Source: Rhizobium sp. Q54 (GTDB taxonomy: Bacteria > Pseudomonadota > Alphaproteobacteria > Micropepsales > Micropepsaceae). From it: a DNA stretch of 64,000 nucleotides. The notes below the pieces were generated by a model. It saw nothing but the letters and a program-made list of their open reading frames with translations, was not told the DNA's origin and did not search any database. Shown piece after piece: positions 8,437-15,945 of this stretch; within the stretch, counting starts at the first letter, position 1, and the number at the start of each line of letters is the position of its first letter. The DNA is taken from contig CAMCWK010000002.1 of assembly GCA_945882615.1 (NCBI GenBank), positions 1 to 64,000 on the forward strand, read 5' to 3'. A program made the translations under genes and the position numbers.

Positions 8437-8925
8437 ATGGCCCGCCAGCAACCGATTGAACTGTTCATGCCGCCCAATATGCTCAAGGCCAAGGTCGGCG
8501 GCGGGTTGGGCGGCGTCGACATGGCCGCGATGAAGCGCGCGGAAGGCGCGCTGGATACATTGAAATCCGAATTTGGCGACTGGATCGCCGAGGATGTGAA
8601 AGTCCTGATCGCGGCGCGGGCCCGTTACGCCAAGACCCCTGACGAAGCCTCTCGCGGCGCCCTGATGCGCGCCGCCCATGACATCAAGGGTCAGGCCGCC
8701 ACCTTCAATTTTCCGCTGATCGCGCGCGTCGCCGGATCGCTGTCGCGCCTGATCGGAGAGCTGCCGGAGAGCCAACCTTTGTCGCTCAGCCTGGTGGACG
8801 GGCACGTCAACGCCATCCAGGTGATCCACCGCCAGGGCATCCAGGACACCAATGACAAGATGGCCCAGACACTGTGCGCCGAACTGGATGCGCGGGTGGA
8901 AGAAACCCTGAAGCCTAAGAAGTAG
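8437..8925 (+). CDS. Hpt (histidine phosphotransfer) domain protein
   Basis: A 162-aa helical protein. The Hpt signature is LMRAAHDIKGQAATFNFPLI with phospho-accepting H81, followed by the conserved helix with LSRLI. It contains nothing else, so it is a free-standing phosphotransfer protein that would shuttle phosphate between a histidine kinase encoded elsewhere and the receiver encoded just upstream (4-nt gap). The C-terminal 11 nt overlap the convergent transglycosylase-like gene. The start at 8437 (MARQQPIEL) follows directly on the upstream stop. Confidence 0.85.
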   Translation: MARQQPIELFMPPNMLKAKVGGGLGGVDMAAMKRAEGALDTLKSEFGDWIAEDVKVLIAARARYAKTPDEASRGALMRAAHDIKGQAATFNFPLIARVAGSLSRLIGELPESQPLSLSLVDGHVNAIQVIHRQGIQDTNDKMAQTLCAELDARVEETLKPKK

Positions 8926-9802
8926 ATTTCTTCGAGTCCGAAAACAGGCTCAGCAGGCCGGAACTGAACGACAGCGTCGAACTGGGCGTAGCGCTTGCGC
9001 CCCCCAGACCGAACAGGTTTCCGAACAGGCTCTGACCGCCGCGCGGCTGCCAGTTCATCACACTGGCCAGCAGCATCTGGATTTCGTCATTCTGCGCCGT
9101 CACCACATGGGCGCGCGCCTTGTCCAGCGTCGGCGCGCTCGGCGAAGGTGGCGTGATGTCCGGCAAGGTCGCGATGCGCACCGTATCCTTGGCGCCCGGC
9201 TGGCGCAGCGCCCAATCATAGACTTCGCGCACCGATTTGGCGCGTCCGTCCCCATGATAGAAAACCGACCTGTTGGCGCTCGCGGCCTGGGGGAATTGCG
9301 CCGCCGCGCTGGCGCCGGGATCTTTCTCGGCCAGCCGGATCAACCGGGTGGCGGCATCCGGGCCCAGAAAGTGCGCGGCATAAAGTTCACCGCCGCAAAT
9401 CTCGCGGCCCAGGCTGGCCTGAAGCTGCCCTTGCGTCGACTTGGCATGTTCACCGGCCATCAGGGCGCAAAGCTGCGGATCCTTGCGCAGCGCCAGGATG
9501 GTCTGTTTCACCGACGCATCGGCGCGATAGCGGCCATTGGCGTCGCGGCTGATGGCATTGGCGAGATTGCCGACGCCGTGCTGGGCGCCATGCTCCTTCA
9601 CCAGCCCCAGCCAGGTCTGTTCGATGAACTGGAACAGGCCGGTCGCCGACGAACTGGTGGACTGCGCATTGGGCTTAAGGCTGGATTCGCGCATCGCGGT
9701 GCCCAGCAGGTAATGGAAATCCGATCCCGTGGCGGCCGCCGCATGTTTCAGCGCCGCCAGCACGGATGAACGGTCTGCTGCCCCTGCGCCGTCTGCCTGC
9801 AT
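8915..9802 (-). CDS. Lysozyme/transglycosylase-like protein
   Basis: A 295-aa protein. Residues about 10-110 resemble the SLT/lysozyme fold: GSDFHYLLGTAMRESSLKPN with the probable catalytic Glu in MRESSL, then SSATGLFQFIEQTWL. Further on, GGELYAAHFLGPDAATRLI is shared with alphaproteobacterial transglycosylase-like proteins. The C-terminal ~100 residues are low complexity (Ser/Gly-rich). There is no clear signal peptide, so the export route is uncertain. ATG 9802 is chosen because the upstream open frame overlaps the HIT gene and looks like its shadow. A near-match to a CtrA box lies 24 nt upstream. Possibly it opens peptidoglycan for a trans-envelope structure. Confidence 0.75.
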   Translation of the reverse strand: MQADGAGAADRSSVLAALKHAAAATGSDFHYLLGTAMRESSLKPNAQSTSSSATGLFQFIEQTWLGLVKEHGAQHGVGNLANAISRDANGRYRADASVKQTILALRKDPQLCALMAGEHAKSTQGQLQASLGREICGGELYAAHFLGPDAATRLIRLAEKDPGASAAAQFPQAASANRSVFYHGDGRAKSVREVYDWALRQPGAKDTVRIATLPDITPPSPSAPTLDKARAHVVTAQNDEIQMLLASVMNWQPRGGQSLFGNLFGLGGASATPSSTLSFSSGLLSLFSDSKKSTS

Positions 9803-9825
9803 GGGGCGAATGTCGGGCTTTATGG

Positions 9826-9840
9826 TTAACCGTTCCTTAC
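9826..9840. promoter_or_regulatory. near-match to CtrA box (TTAA-N7-TTAC)
   Basis: TTAACCGTTCCTTAC has one mismatch to TTAA-N7-TTAA; on the minus strand it includes the half-site TTAACCAT. It sits in the 47-bp gap between the HIT stop and the start of the transglycosylase-like gene. One-mismatch sites are expected by chance in a window this size, so weight is low. Confidence 0.25.
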
Positions 9841-9849
9841 CGCAGGCGG

Positions 9850-10257
9850 TTATGCCGGGGCCTGCTTGAGCGCCAATGCCAGAGGCGCTTCGGCGGGCTT
9901 GGGCCAGGAGAGCGCCTCGCTGTGCCCCCAGACCGGCCCAGGCCAGGCGGGATCGCCCTTGCGGCGACCGACGACATGGACATGCAGCTGCGGCACCATG
10001 TTGCCCAGATTGCCGACATTGAGCTTCTCCACCCCCGGCAGGATGCGGATGATTTTGGACAGCCGCACAATCTCGCTCATCAGCTGCGCCTGATCGGGAG
10101 CTTCCAGATCGCACACCTCGATCACGCCGGGACGGCGCGGCACCAACAGGCCCCATTGATAGCGCGCATCATTGTAGAGAAAGACGCGGCTCAGCGGCCA
10201 GTCGGCCAGCTGATGGGTCAATGAGGCGATGACGGGATCCACCACAAAGTCGCTCAT
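9850..10257 (-). CDS. HIT family protein
   Basis: A 135-aa protein of the histidine triad superfamily, small nucleotide hydrolases or transferases. The HxHxHxx signature appears in shortened form as PQLHVHVVGRR near residue 95, preceded by LNVGNLGNMV, which is the usual nucleotide-binding strand-turn. The first triad His is replaced by Gln (QLHVHVV), as in some branches of the family. It ends 9 nt from nothing but lies directly downstream of thiO (9-nt gap) on the same strand, so the two are probably co-transcribed. Substrate unknown. Confidence 0.88.
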   Translation of the reverse strand: MSDFVVDPVIASLTHQLADWPLSRVFLYNDARYQWGLLVPRRPGVIEVCDLEAPDQAQLMSEIVRLSKIIRILPGVEKLNVGNLGNMVPQLHVHVVGRRKGDPAWPGPVWGHSEALSWPKPAEAPLALALKQAPA

Positions 10258-10266
10258 GCACTCTCC

Positions 10267-11325
10267 TCATCCAAATCTTCGGGGATCAAATGCCGGGATG
10301 GTTTTGGTTTTCCCCAGCACAATATCGGCCATCAGTTGCGCGATGGCGGGCGCCAGCAGGATACCATTGCGGAACTGCCCGCCCGCCACAAATATATTGC
10401 CCCTGAGCAGCCCCAGCAGGGGCAGGCCGTCGGGGCTTTTGGGCCTCAGGCCCGCCCAATGGTCGCTCAGCGTCCAATGTTTCAGAGACGGGATCAGGCA
10501 TTGCGCAGCTGCGCGCAGGCGTTCGCGCTCCTGCGGCGACAGGCTGGTGTCAAAACCCGCCTCCCGCATGGTGGCCCCTACCAGCAGCCGTTTTTCCCCC
10601 TCGTGATCCCGCGGCACCAGATACACGCCATTCCCCCAGATCACCGGGCCCGGCAAAGGCTGGTTCGCGGGCGGCATCAGGGCGATGATTTCGCCCTTGA
10701 CCGGGGTGATGGGGATATTGGCCAGCAGCCCGCTCCAGGCGCCTGCCGCGATGACAAAGGCGTCGGCATAATGGCGGCCATAGGGCGTCATCACGCAAGC
10801 CGTGCCGCCCCGTTCCTCGATGGTCACCACCGCTTCCTGGGGGATAAGGATTCCACCAGCCTTCAGGAAGGCGATGGTCAGGACCTCGCCCAGCGCCCGG
10901 TTGTCGACCCGGGCCTCGTCCGCCGCCCAAAGGCCCCCCGCGACATCATCCGCCAGCATCGGAACCAGCGCCCGCGCCCCGGCACCGTCCAGCACCGTGC
11001 CGCGGCTGCGCATCGCTTCCAGCTCGCCAGCGTTCCCGGCCAGGAGCAGCGCACCGCCGCGGACAAAGCCGATACCTACCCCGCTGACCTGTTCGATCTC
11101 TGCGGCGAAGCCGGGCCACAGCGTGTTTGAGTGGAGAGCAAAGGCGCTCTCGGCCTCACCCGCCTCTTCCAGCTCGGCGGTGACCGCCAGCATTCCCGCC
11201 GCCGCCCAGGTCGCCCCCTGCGCCGGCTGGCCCCGATCCAGGATGGTGACCGCCGCGCCGGCCTGCAAAAGCCGCCAGCCAATGGCCAGGCCCGCCACTC
11301 CGGCACCGATGATAACGACCTTCAT
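10267..11325 (-). CDS. thiO: FAD-dependent glycine oxidase
   Basis: ThiO oxidises glycine to iminoglycine for the thiazole half of thiamine. The 352-aa product has the FAD dinucleotide motif VVIIGAGVAGLAIGWRLLQAG, split here as GAGVAGLAIG, then GATWAAAGML, the internal AFVIAAGAWS and the C-terminal WAGLRPKSPDGLPLLG and FRNGILLAP, all typical of ThiO/DAO-type oxidases. ATG 11325 was chosen because it overlaps the upstream stop in ATGA and has GGGAG in front; a GTG at 11331 is also in frame. No thiS/thiG is nearby, so another small amino-acid oxidase role is possible. Confidence 0.85.
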   Translation of the reverse strand: MKVVIIGAGVAGLAIGWRLLQAGAAVTILDRGQPAQGATWAAAGMLAVTAELEEAGEAESAFALHSNTLWPGFAAEIEQVSGVGIGFVRGGALLLAGNAGELEAMRSRGTVLDGAGARALVPMLADDVAGGLWAADEARVDNRALGEVLTIAFLKAGGILIPQEAVVTIEERGGTACVMTPYGRHYADAFVIAAGAWSGLLANIPITPVKGEIIALMPPANQPLPGPVIWGNGVYLVPRDHEGEKRLLVGATMREAGFDTSLSPQERERLRAAAQCLIPSLKHWTLSDHWAGLRPKSPDGLPLLGLLRGNIFVAGGQFRNGILLAPAIAQLMADIVLGKTKTIPAFDPRRFG

Positions 11326-11810
11326 CTCCACTCCCGTGCCACGCCCTGCCCTGCCGAAATAAACACTATGACACCAATGATATAGGCCAGGAGGCTAAAG
11401 TGATCTGGGAAGATGCTGGCGGTCAGGAAAGCCGCCGCGACCAGCCAGGTGACAACAGAAACATGACCCCGTCCCAGCACCGTCAGGACCGTCAGGGCGA
11501 ACATCAAGAACATCGCCGCCAAACCCCGGTCGGGCGCGGCCAGGGCAAAGCCGAACGGAATCGCCAGCAGGCCCAGCGGCAGGACCGGAAGCACCGGTTT
11601 GCCGTCCCGCCGGGCCACCGCCTCGCCTGCCCCCGCGGACAGGGTACCCGCCAGCAACAGCCCGCCGCCCACCCAGGAGTGATGCAGCGCGATGGCCGTG
11701 GTGGCTGCCAGCAGTCCGGCGCCCGCCGCCGTCCGCCATACCCACACGGGCACTTTCGGGAGGTGCAGGGCCAGCCGGTCGAACAGCAGGTCGGGGTTGG
11801 GAAGGATCAT
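11322..11810 (-). CDS. Hypothetical multi-pass membrane protein
   Basis: A 162-aa protein with about five hydrophobic segments (for instance GLLAATTAIAL, GGGLLLAGTLSAG, VLPLGLLAIPFGFALA, AMFLMFALTVLTVL and LLAYIIGVIVFISAG). The first ~25 residues are polar and cytoplasmic. I do not recognise a family. The stop overlaps the thiO start in ATGA, so the two are translationally coupled. The frame is open nine codons further upstream (11837), but ATG 11810 (MILPNPDLLFDRL) is the more plausible start. Confidence 0.65.
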   Translation of the reverse strand: MILPNPDLLFDRLALHLPKVPVWVWRTAAGAGLLAATTAIALHHSWVGGGLLLAGTLSAGAGEAVARRDGKPVLPVLPLGLLAIPFGFALAAPDRGLAAMFLMFALTVLTVLGRGHVSVVTWLVAAAFLTASIFPDHFSLLAYIIGVIVFISAGQGVAREWR

Positions 11811-11889
11811 GGGGCTTCTATAGCGTCCGGGCAGCACTATGTAACGGAATGCGCCCCGAACCGTATTATGGGGTGAGGATCGGAGAGCA

Positions 11890-12399
11890 ATGATGGAAAA
11901 GGCCCCACTTCAAAAAGCAATGTGCGGCGCGGGCTGCTTCTGGGGGGTGGAGGATTTCTTTCTCCAGGTTCCCGGGGTCAGCGATGCCGTCAGCGGCTAT
12001 GCCGGCGGCGCCAGCGACAACCCGACCTATCGCCAGGTTTGCGGCGGCGACACCTATCACGCAGAAGTCGTGGAGGTGACGTTTGACCCGGCGCAGGTGT
12101 CTTATGGGACGCTGGTCGACCTGTTCTTCCGGATGCACAACCCCACCACCCGCGACCGCCAGGGGCCCGATGTCGGCACCCAGTACCGGTCGGTGATCTT
12201 TACCCATGGCGCCGAACAGGCCCGCATTGCCGCCGAGCGCAAGGCGGCCGTGGATGCCTCAGGCAAGTGGAAGGCGCCGGTCGTTACCCAGATCGAGCCC
12301 GCCCCCACCTTCTGGAAGGCCGAGGAAAGCCATCAGCGCTATTTTCAGAAGCATGGCGGATCTTGCCATGTCAGCTATGCGCAGTTGGCTGGCGAATAG
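11890..12399 (+). CDS. msrA: Peptide-methionine (S)-S-oxide reductase
   Basis: Repairs the S-epimer of methionine sulfoxide in proteins. The 169-aa product has the catalytic GCFWGVEDFF motif near the N-terminus, SGYAGG, TYHAEVVEVTFDP, and DVGTQYRSVIF for substrate binding; a second Cys near the end (GGSCHVSY) may be the resolving residue. Size matches the short MsrA class without MsrB fusion. GGAG sits 5 nt before the ATG. Its stop directly abuts the stop of the convergent PCuAC gene. Confidence 0.95.
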   Translation: MMEKAPLQKAMCGAGCFWGVEDFFLQVPGVSDAVSGYAGGASDNPTYRQVCGGDTYHAEVVEVTFDPAQVSYGTLVDLFFRMHNPTTRDRQGPDVGTQYRSVIFTHGAEQARIAAERKAAVDASGKWKAPVVTQIEPAPTFWKAEESHQRYFQKHGGSCHVSYAQLAGE

Positions 12400-12837
12400 T
12401 TACTTGCCGCTGGCACCGCGAACCGCGAAAGTCGCTGCGACGCGCGTGCCGTCCGACAGGTGCAGCACCACCGGCACTTTGCCCCCGATCTTCATCAGCG
12501 CGGTGGGGCGCATGCACATCAGGTGAAGGCCGCCAGGCGCGAAGCTGATTTTGCCGCCCGCCGGCACATCCACCTTATCCACCATTTCCATCCGGCTCAT
12601 GCCGCCGGCGTTGCTGGACTTGTGCATCATCACCGTGCTGCAGCCGTCGGACTGCGCCCCCAGGATGGCGAGATCGCTATTGCCGGTGTTGTGAACATTG
12701 AAATATCCCCCCGCCGGTAGCGTGCCCGGCAAGGCGCGGAACCAGGCATCGGTGACAGTGACCGACGCGGCCGAGGCCGGGGCCGCCCATATCTGAGTCA
12801 GAGCCAGGAGGATCACAAGACTAAGCCGCTGCTTCAC
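12400..12837 (-). CDS. PCu(A)C-type periplasmic copper chaperone
   Basis: A 145-aa protein with a signal peptide (KQRLSLVILLALTQIWAAPA, cleaved near SAA). The mature part matches the PCuAC family (PF04314) that carries Cu(I) to the CuA/CuB centres of cytochrome oxidase. The copper ligands of the H(M)-x10-M-x21-H-x-M pattern are visible as MMHKSSNAGG, MSRMEMV and GLHLMCM. Its start overlaps the end of ctaG by 17 nt, so translation is coupled, and SCO is divergently encoded next door: a small oxidase-assembly group. Confidence 0.9.
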   Translation of the reverse strand: MKQRLSLVILLALTQIWAAPASAASVTVTDAWFRALPGTLPAGGYFNVHNTGNSDLAILGAQSDGCSTVMMHKSSNAGGMSRMEMVDKVDVPAGGKISFAPGGLHLMCMRPTALMKIGGKVPVVLHLSDGTRVAATFAVRGASGK

Positions 12838-13726
12838 GTTCCGCTTTCTCCTCGTTCAGCCGCATGGTCACCAGCACCACGATCATGGCGGCAAAGCTGG
12901 TGAGCGTGCCAGGCAGCCAGATGATCAGCCCGCCATAATGCTGATCGTTAAGCGCGGTCATGTCCATGACCCGGCCGCAGATTTCATAGACCGGATAGAT
13001 GTCGCGTTCGGTCAGGGACAGGATGGCGCCCAGCACCATCTGGGGCAGCTCGATCACCAGGATCAGCAAAGCGCGCATCAGGTGCGACAGGCGCGCCGGG
13101 GGCTTGGCGCGGGAATCCAGGATCAGGGCCCAGAACATCACGCCGTTGATGGCCATGGTCCAGTTCATGAATTCGTAGATCCAGGCGTCCAGCATCACCC
13201 GGGTATGAATCTGGGGGATCAGCCAGAAATAGAGCAGCGCCACGAACAGAAAGGGCGCCATCACCGGATGCTGCAGGAAGGACATCGTAGCCTGCACCGG
13301 GCGCGAGGCGACAAGAGGCTTGAGGAAATCCGGCATCCCGGCCAGCAGCACCGGCCCGCTCATGCCCAGCGCGATGAAGAAAGCACCGAAATGGTGCAGC
13401 ACGAAATGTGCCGCGCGGTGCACGAAGAACATATGCTGGGCGTAGTAATCGATCTGGGTCTGCAGCACGATCCAGAAGCTGAAGATGCCCAGCAAGAAGC
13501 ACAGGCTGCGCCACAGCGGCGGATGCTGTTCCTTGGGCAGCAGTCGAAGTCCGCGCGCGAACCAGCCCAGCGTCAGCCCGGTGGCCAGATAGATCGGCCA
13601 GGAAAATTCCCACGGCATCCAGAATGGCAGGTCGGCGGGGTAGAAGCGGCAGATCCACCAGACCACCGCGCCCAGCGTCAGCAGCGCGCCGTACCAAAGC
13701 CAGTCGGTGGAAAAGCGTCCAATCAT
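12821..13726 (-). CDS. Cytochrome c oxidase assembly factor, CtaG (Bacillus type, PF09678)
   Basis: A 301-aa integral membrane protein with about seven to eight helices. The marks of the caa3_CtaG family are seen in the loops: QHMFFVHRAAHFVLHHFGAF (His-rich helix), HPVMAPFLFVALLYFWLIP, WTMAINGVMFWALILD and the final DQHYGGLIIWLPG. It is thought to help insert copper into CuB of heme-copper oxidases. Upstream in-frame codons exist to 14092, but these lie inside the divergent SCO gene; ATG 13726 (MIGRFSTDWLWYG) is the natural start. Followed by, and overlapping, the PCuAC gene. Confidence 0.88.
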   Translation of the reverse strand: MIGRFSTDWLWYGALLTLGAVVWWICRFYPADLPFWMPWEFSWPIYLATGLTLGWFARGLRLLPKEQHPPLWRSLCFLLGIFSFWIVLQTQIDYYAQHMFFVHRAAHFVLHHFGAFFIALGMSGPVLLAGMPDFLKPLVASRPVQATMSFLQHPVMAPFLFVALLYFWLIPQIHTRVMLDAWIYEFMNWTMAINGVMFWALILDSRAKPPARLSHLMRALLILVIELPQMVLGAILSLTERDIYPVYEICGRVMDMTALNDQHYGGLIIWLPGTLTSFAAMIVVLVTMRLNEEKAEREAAA

Positions 13727-13784
13727 CGCGGGCGAACTTAGCCGCTGGGCCCCGCGCGCCAAAGCGTGATAAGGACGCGGACCC

Positions 13785-14345
13785 ATGAAGATTTTCCGCC
13801 TTTTTCCTGCCCTTATTCTTGCGCTGATCCTGGCCGGCTGCTCCGACACGCCGCCCTGGCACATGACCGACATTTCCGGCGGCATGCCCAAGCTGAAATT
13901 CCATATGACCTCCGGCGGCAAGCCCGTCACGGCGGAGGATTTTCGCGGCAAGGTGGTGGCGCTGTATTTCGGCTTTACCCACTGCCCCGACATCTGTCCC
14001 GGTACGCTGGCCAACCTGACCGATGCGTTCGCCAAGGTGAACAGCCCGGACACGCGCATCCTGTTCGTCACGGTCGATCCGGATCGCGACACCGATCAGG
14101 TGATGGCGGAGTATGCCGCCGCCTTCACGCCGCAGATGGTGGGCTTGCGCGGCGGCCGCAACGAACTGGCCAACCTCGCCCGCACCTGGCGCATCGCCCA
14201 TTCGGTGGACAAGGGTCCGCCCTATGAGGTCAACCATTCCAATGCGGTCTATTTCTTCGACCGCGAGGGCCGCACGCGGCTCGTCACCACCGACACCAGC
14301 AATACAGCTGCGGTGGCGGAAGATGTGAAAAGGTTGCTGAACTAA
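13785..14345 (+). CDS. SCO1/SenC family copper chaperone lipoprotein
   Basis: A 186-aa protein with a lipoprotein signal (LILALILAGCS, lipobox LAGC) followed by a thioredoxin-like fold. The copper site is complete: CPDIC in FGFTHCPDICPGTL and the distal His in EVNHSNAVYFF. SCO proteins deliver copper to, and reduce, the CuA site of cytochrome c oxidase. AAGGA stands 10 nt before the ATG. It is divergent from ctaG with a 58-bp gap that must hold both promoters. Confidence 0.93.
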   Translation: MKIFRLFPALILALILAGCSDTPPWHMTDISGGMPKLKFHMTSGGKPVTAEDFRGKVVALYFGFTHCPDICPGTLANLTDAFAKVNSPDTRILFVTVDPDRDTDQVMAEYAAAFTPQMVGLRGGRNELANLARTWRIAHSVDKGPPYEVNHSNAVYFFDREGRTRLVTTDTSNTAAVAEDVKRLLN

Positions 14346-14352
14346 CCCCGGT

Positions 14353-14470
14353 GTCATGGCCCGCCGGAGTGCGGGCCACCCAGTTGGGGACAGTTGATCG
14401 CGCCAAAGGTGGAACGAGTAGCAAAACCACTACGGCTTCACCTGGGTGGCCCGAATTCGCGGGCCATGAC
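14353..14470. repeat. Inverted doublet of a palindromic intergenic repeat
   Basis: The gap between SCO and lpdA contains two copies of a short palindrome in opposite orientation: GTCATGGCCCGC...GCGGGCCACCCAG (14353-14383) and CTGGGTGGCCCG...CGGGCCATGAC (14442-14470). Each copy is itself a hairpin (GGCCCGC/GCGGGCC and GGCCCG/CGGGCC), so the layout is like a REP doublet. The 58-nt centre shows nothing recognisable. It also lies at the 3' ends of both convergent transcripts. Confidence 0.7.
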
Positions 14471-14478
14471 AGGTGTGG

Positions 14479-15876
14479 TCAGATATGCAGCGCGGCTTTA
14501 TCCGCTGCCAGCACCGCTTCATGCATCATCTCCGACAGGGTCGGATGCGGGAAGATGGTATGGGCCAGTTCCGCGTCGGTCAGTTCGCCCGACTTGGCCA
14601 CCACGTAACCCTGGATCAGCTCGGTGACTTCGGCGCCGATCATGTGCGCGCCCAGAAGCTCGCCGGTGGTCTCGTCGAATATGGTCTTGACCAAGCCCTC
14701 CGGTTCGCCCAGCGCGATGGCCTTGCCGTTGCCGATGAAGGGGAACTTGCCCACCTTGATCTTGCGCCCCTGTTCCTTGGCCTTGGCTTCGGTCATGCCG
14801 ACGCTAGCGACCTGCGGCCAGCAATAGGTGCAGCCCGGCACATTGGCGGTGTTGAGGGGATGCACGCCCTTCACGCCCGCGATCTTCTCGGCCACGATCA
14901 CGCCTTCATGCATGGCCTTGTGCGCCAGCCAGGGGCCGCCGACCAGGTCGCCGATCGCCCAGACGCCGTCCACGCCGGTCTCGCCATACTTGCCGGCGAC
15001 GATGTGGGCTTTCTCGACCTTGATGCCCGCGGCTTCCAGGCCAATGTTCTCGACATTGCCGACAATGCCCATGGCGAGGATCACGCGATCGACCGTGACT
15101 TCCTCGGTCTTGCCGGCCTTGTCCTTCAGGGTGCAGGTGACATTGTCCGCGCCCTTTTTCAGCGCCGTCACGGTGGTGCCGAGCTTGAGCTTCATGCCCT
15201 GCTTGGTGAAGGCTTTGGCGGCCAGCGCCGAAATCTCTTCATCTTCCACCGGCATCACCCGGTCCAGCACTTCAACCACGGTCACGTCGGCGCCGAGCGT
15301 GCGATAGAAGCTGGCGAATTCGATACCGATGGCGCCCGAGCCGACGACCAGAAGCGACTTTGGCATGGAGGGCGGCACCATCGCTTCGCGGTAGGTCCAG
15401 ACCAGCAACCCGTCGGGCTCCAGGCCCGGCAAGGTGCGGGCGCGCGCGCCCGTCGCCAGCACGATGTTCTTGGCGGTGTATTCGCCCGCCTTGCCGTCCT
15501 TGGTCACCGACAGCTTGCCCTTGCCCACCAGCTTGGCCTCGCCCGCGATCACGGTGATCTTGTGCTTCTTCATCAACCCGGCGACGCCATTGGAAAGCTG
15601 CTGCGACACGGCGCGGCTGCGGGCGACGATCTTGGCGATGTCGAACTTGAAATTGTCGGCGCTGATTCCGTACTCGTTCAGCCGGTGCAGCATGTGCCAG
15701 ATTTCGCTGGAACGCAGCAGCGCCTTGGTCGGGATGCAGCCCCAGTTCAGGCAGATGCCGCCCATGCGGTCGCGTTCGACCACGGCGGTCTTCAGGCCGA
15801 GTTGGGCACAACGGATGGCGCAGACATAGCCGCCGGGGCCGCCGCCCACCACGATCACGTCATAAGACTCAGCCAT
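14479..15876 (-). CDS. lpdA: Dihydrolipoyl dehydrogenase (E3 of pyruvate dehydrogenase)
   Basis: Reoxidises dihydrolipoyl groups of the E2 subunit with NAD+. The 465-aa flavoprotein has the FAD motif VIVVGGGPGGYVCAIR, the redox disulfide GGICLNWGCIPTKALL, the NAD motif LLVVGSGAIGIEFASFY, IGDLVGGPWLAHKA and the C-terminal HTIFPHPTLSEMMHEA with the catalytic His-Glu pair. ATG 15876 is preferred over 15885: GAAGGA sits 8 nt before it, and that SD is supplied by the arm of the inverted repeat that separates it from pdhC. Last gene of the pdhA-B-C-lpd run. Confidence 0.95.
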   Translation of the reverse strand: MAESYDVIVVGGGPGGYVCAIRCAQLGLKTAVVERDRMGGICLNWGCIPTKALLRSSEIWHMLHRLNEYGISADNFKFDIAKIVARSRAVSQQLSNGVAGLMKKHKITVIAGEAKLVGKGKLSVTKDGKAGEYTAKNIVLATGARARTLPGLEPDGLLVWTYREAMVPPSMPKSLLVVGSGAIGIEFASFYRTLGADVTVVEVLDRVMPVEDEEISALAAKAFTKQGMKLKLGTTVTALKKGADNVTCTLKDKAGKTEEVTVDRVILAMGIVGNVENIGLEAAGIKVEKAHIVAGKYGETGVDGVWAIGDLVGGPWLAHKAMHEGVIVAEKIAGVKGVHPLNTANVPGCTYCWPQVASVGMTEAKAKEQGRKIKVGKFPFIGNGKAIALGEPEGLVKTIFDETTGELLGAHMIGAEVTELIQGYVVAKSGELTDAELAHTIFPHPTLSEMMHEAVLAADKAALHI

Positions 15877-15885
15877 GACGGCCAT

Positions 15886-15945
15886 CCTTCGACAGGCTCA
15901 GGATGAGGAACGAGCGCGTAACGAAACCCTGAGCTTGGCGAAGGG
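15886..15945. repeat. Inverted repeat filling the pdhC-lpdA gap
   Basis: CCTTCGACAGGCTCAGG (15886-15902) pairs, with two mismatches, with CCTGAGCTTGGCGAAGG (15928-15944). This is the widespread CTTCGACAGGCTCAGG type of alphaproteobacterial intergenic palindrome. It occupies exactly the space between the pdhC stop and the lpdA start, so the operon mRNA carries a long hairpin here, and the lpdA Shine-Dalgarno lies in its arm. Confidence 0.7.
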
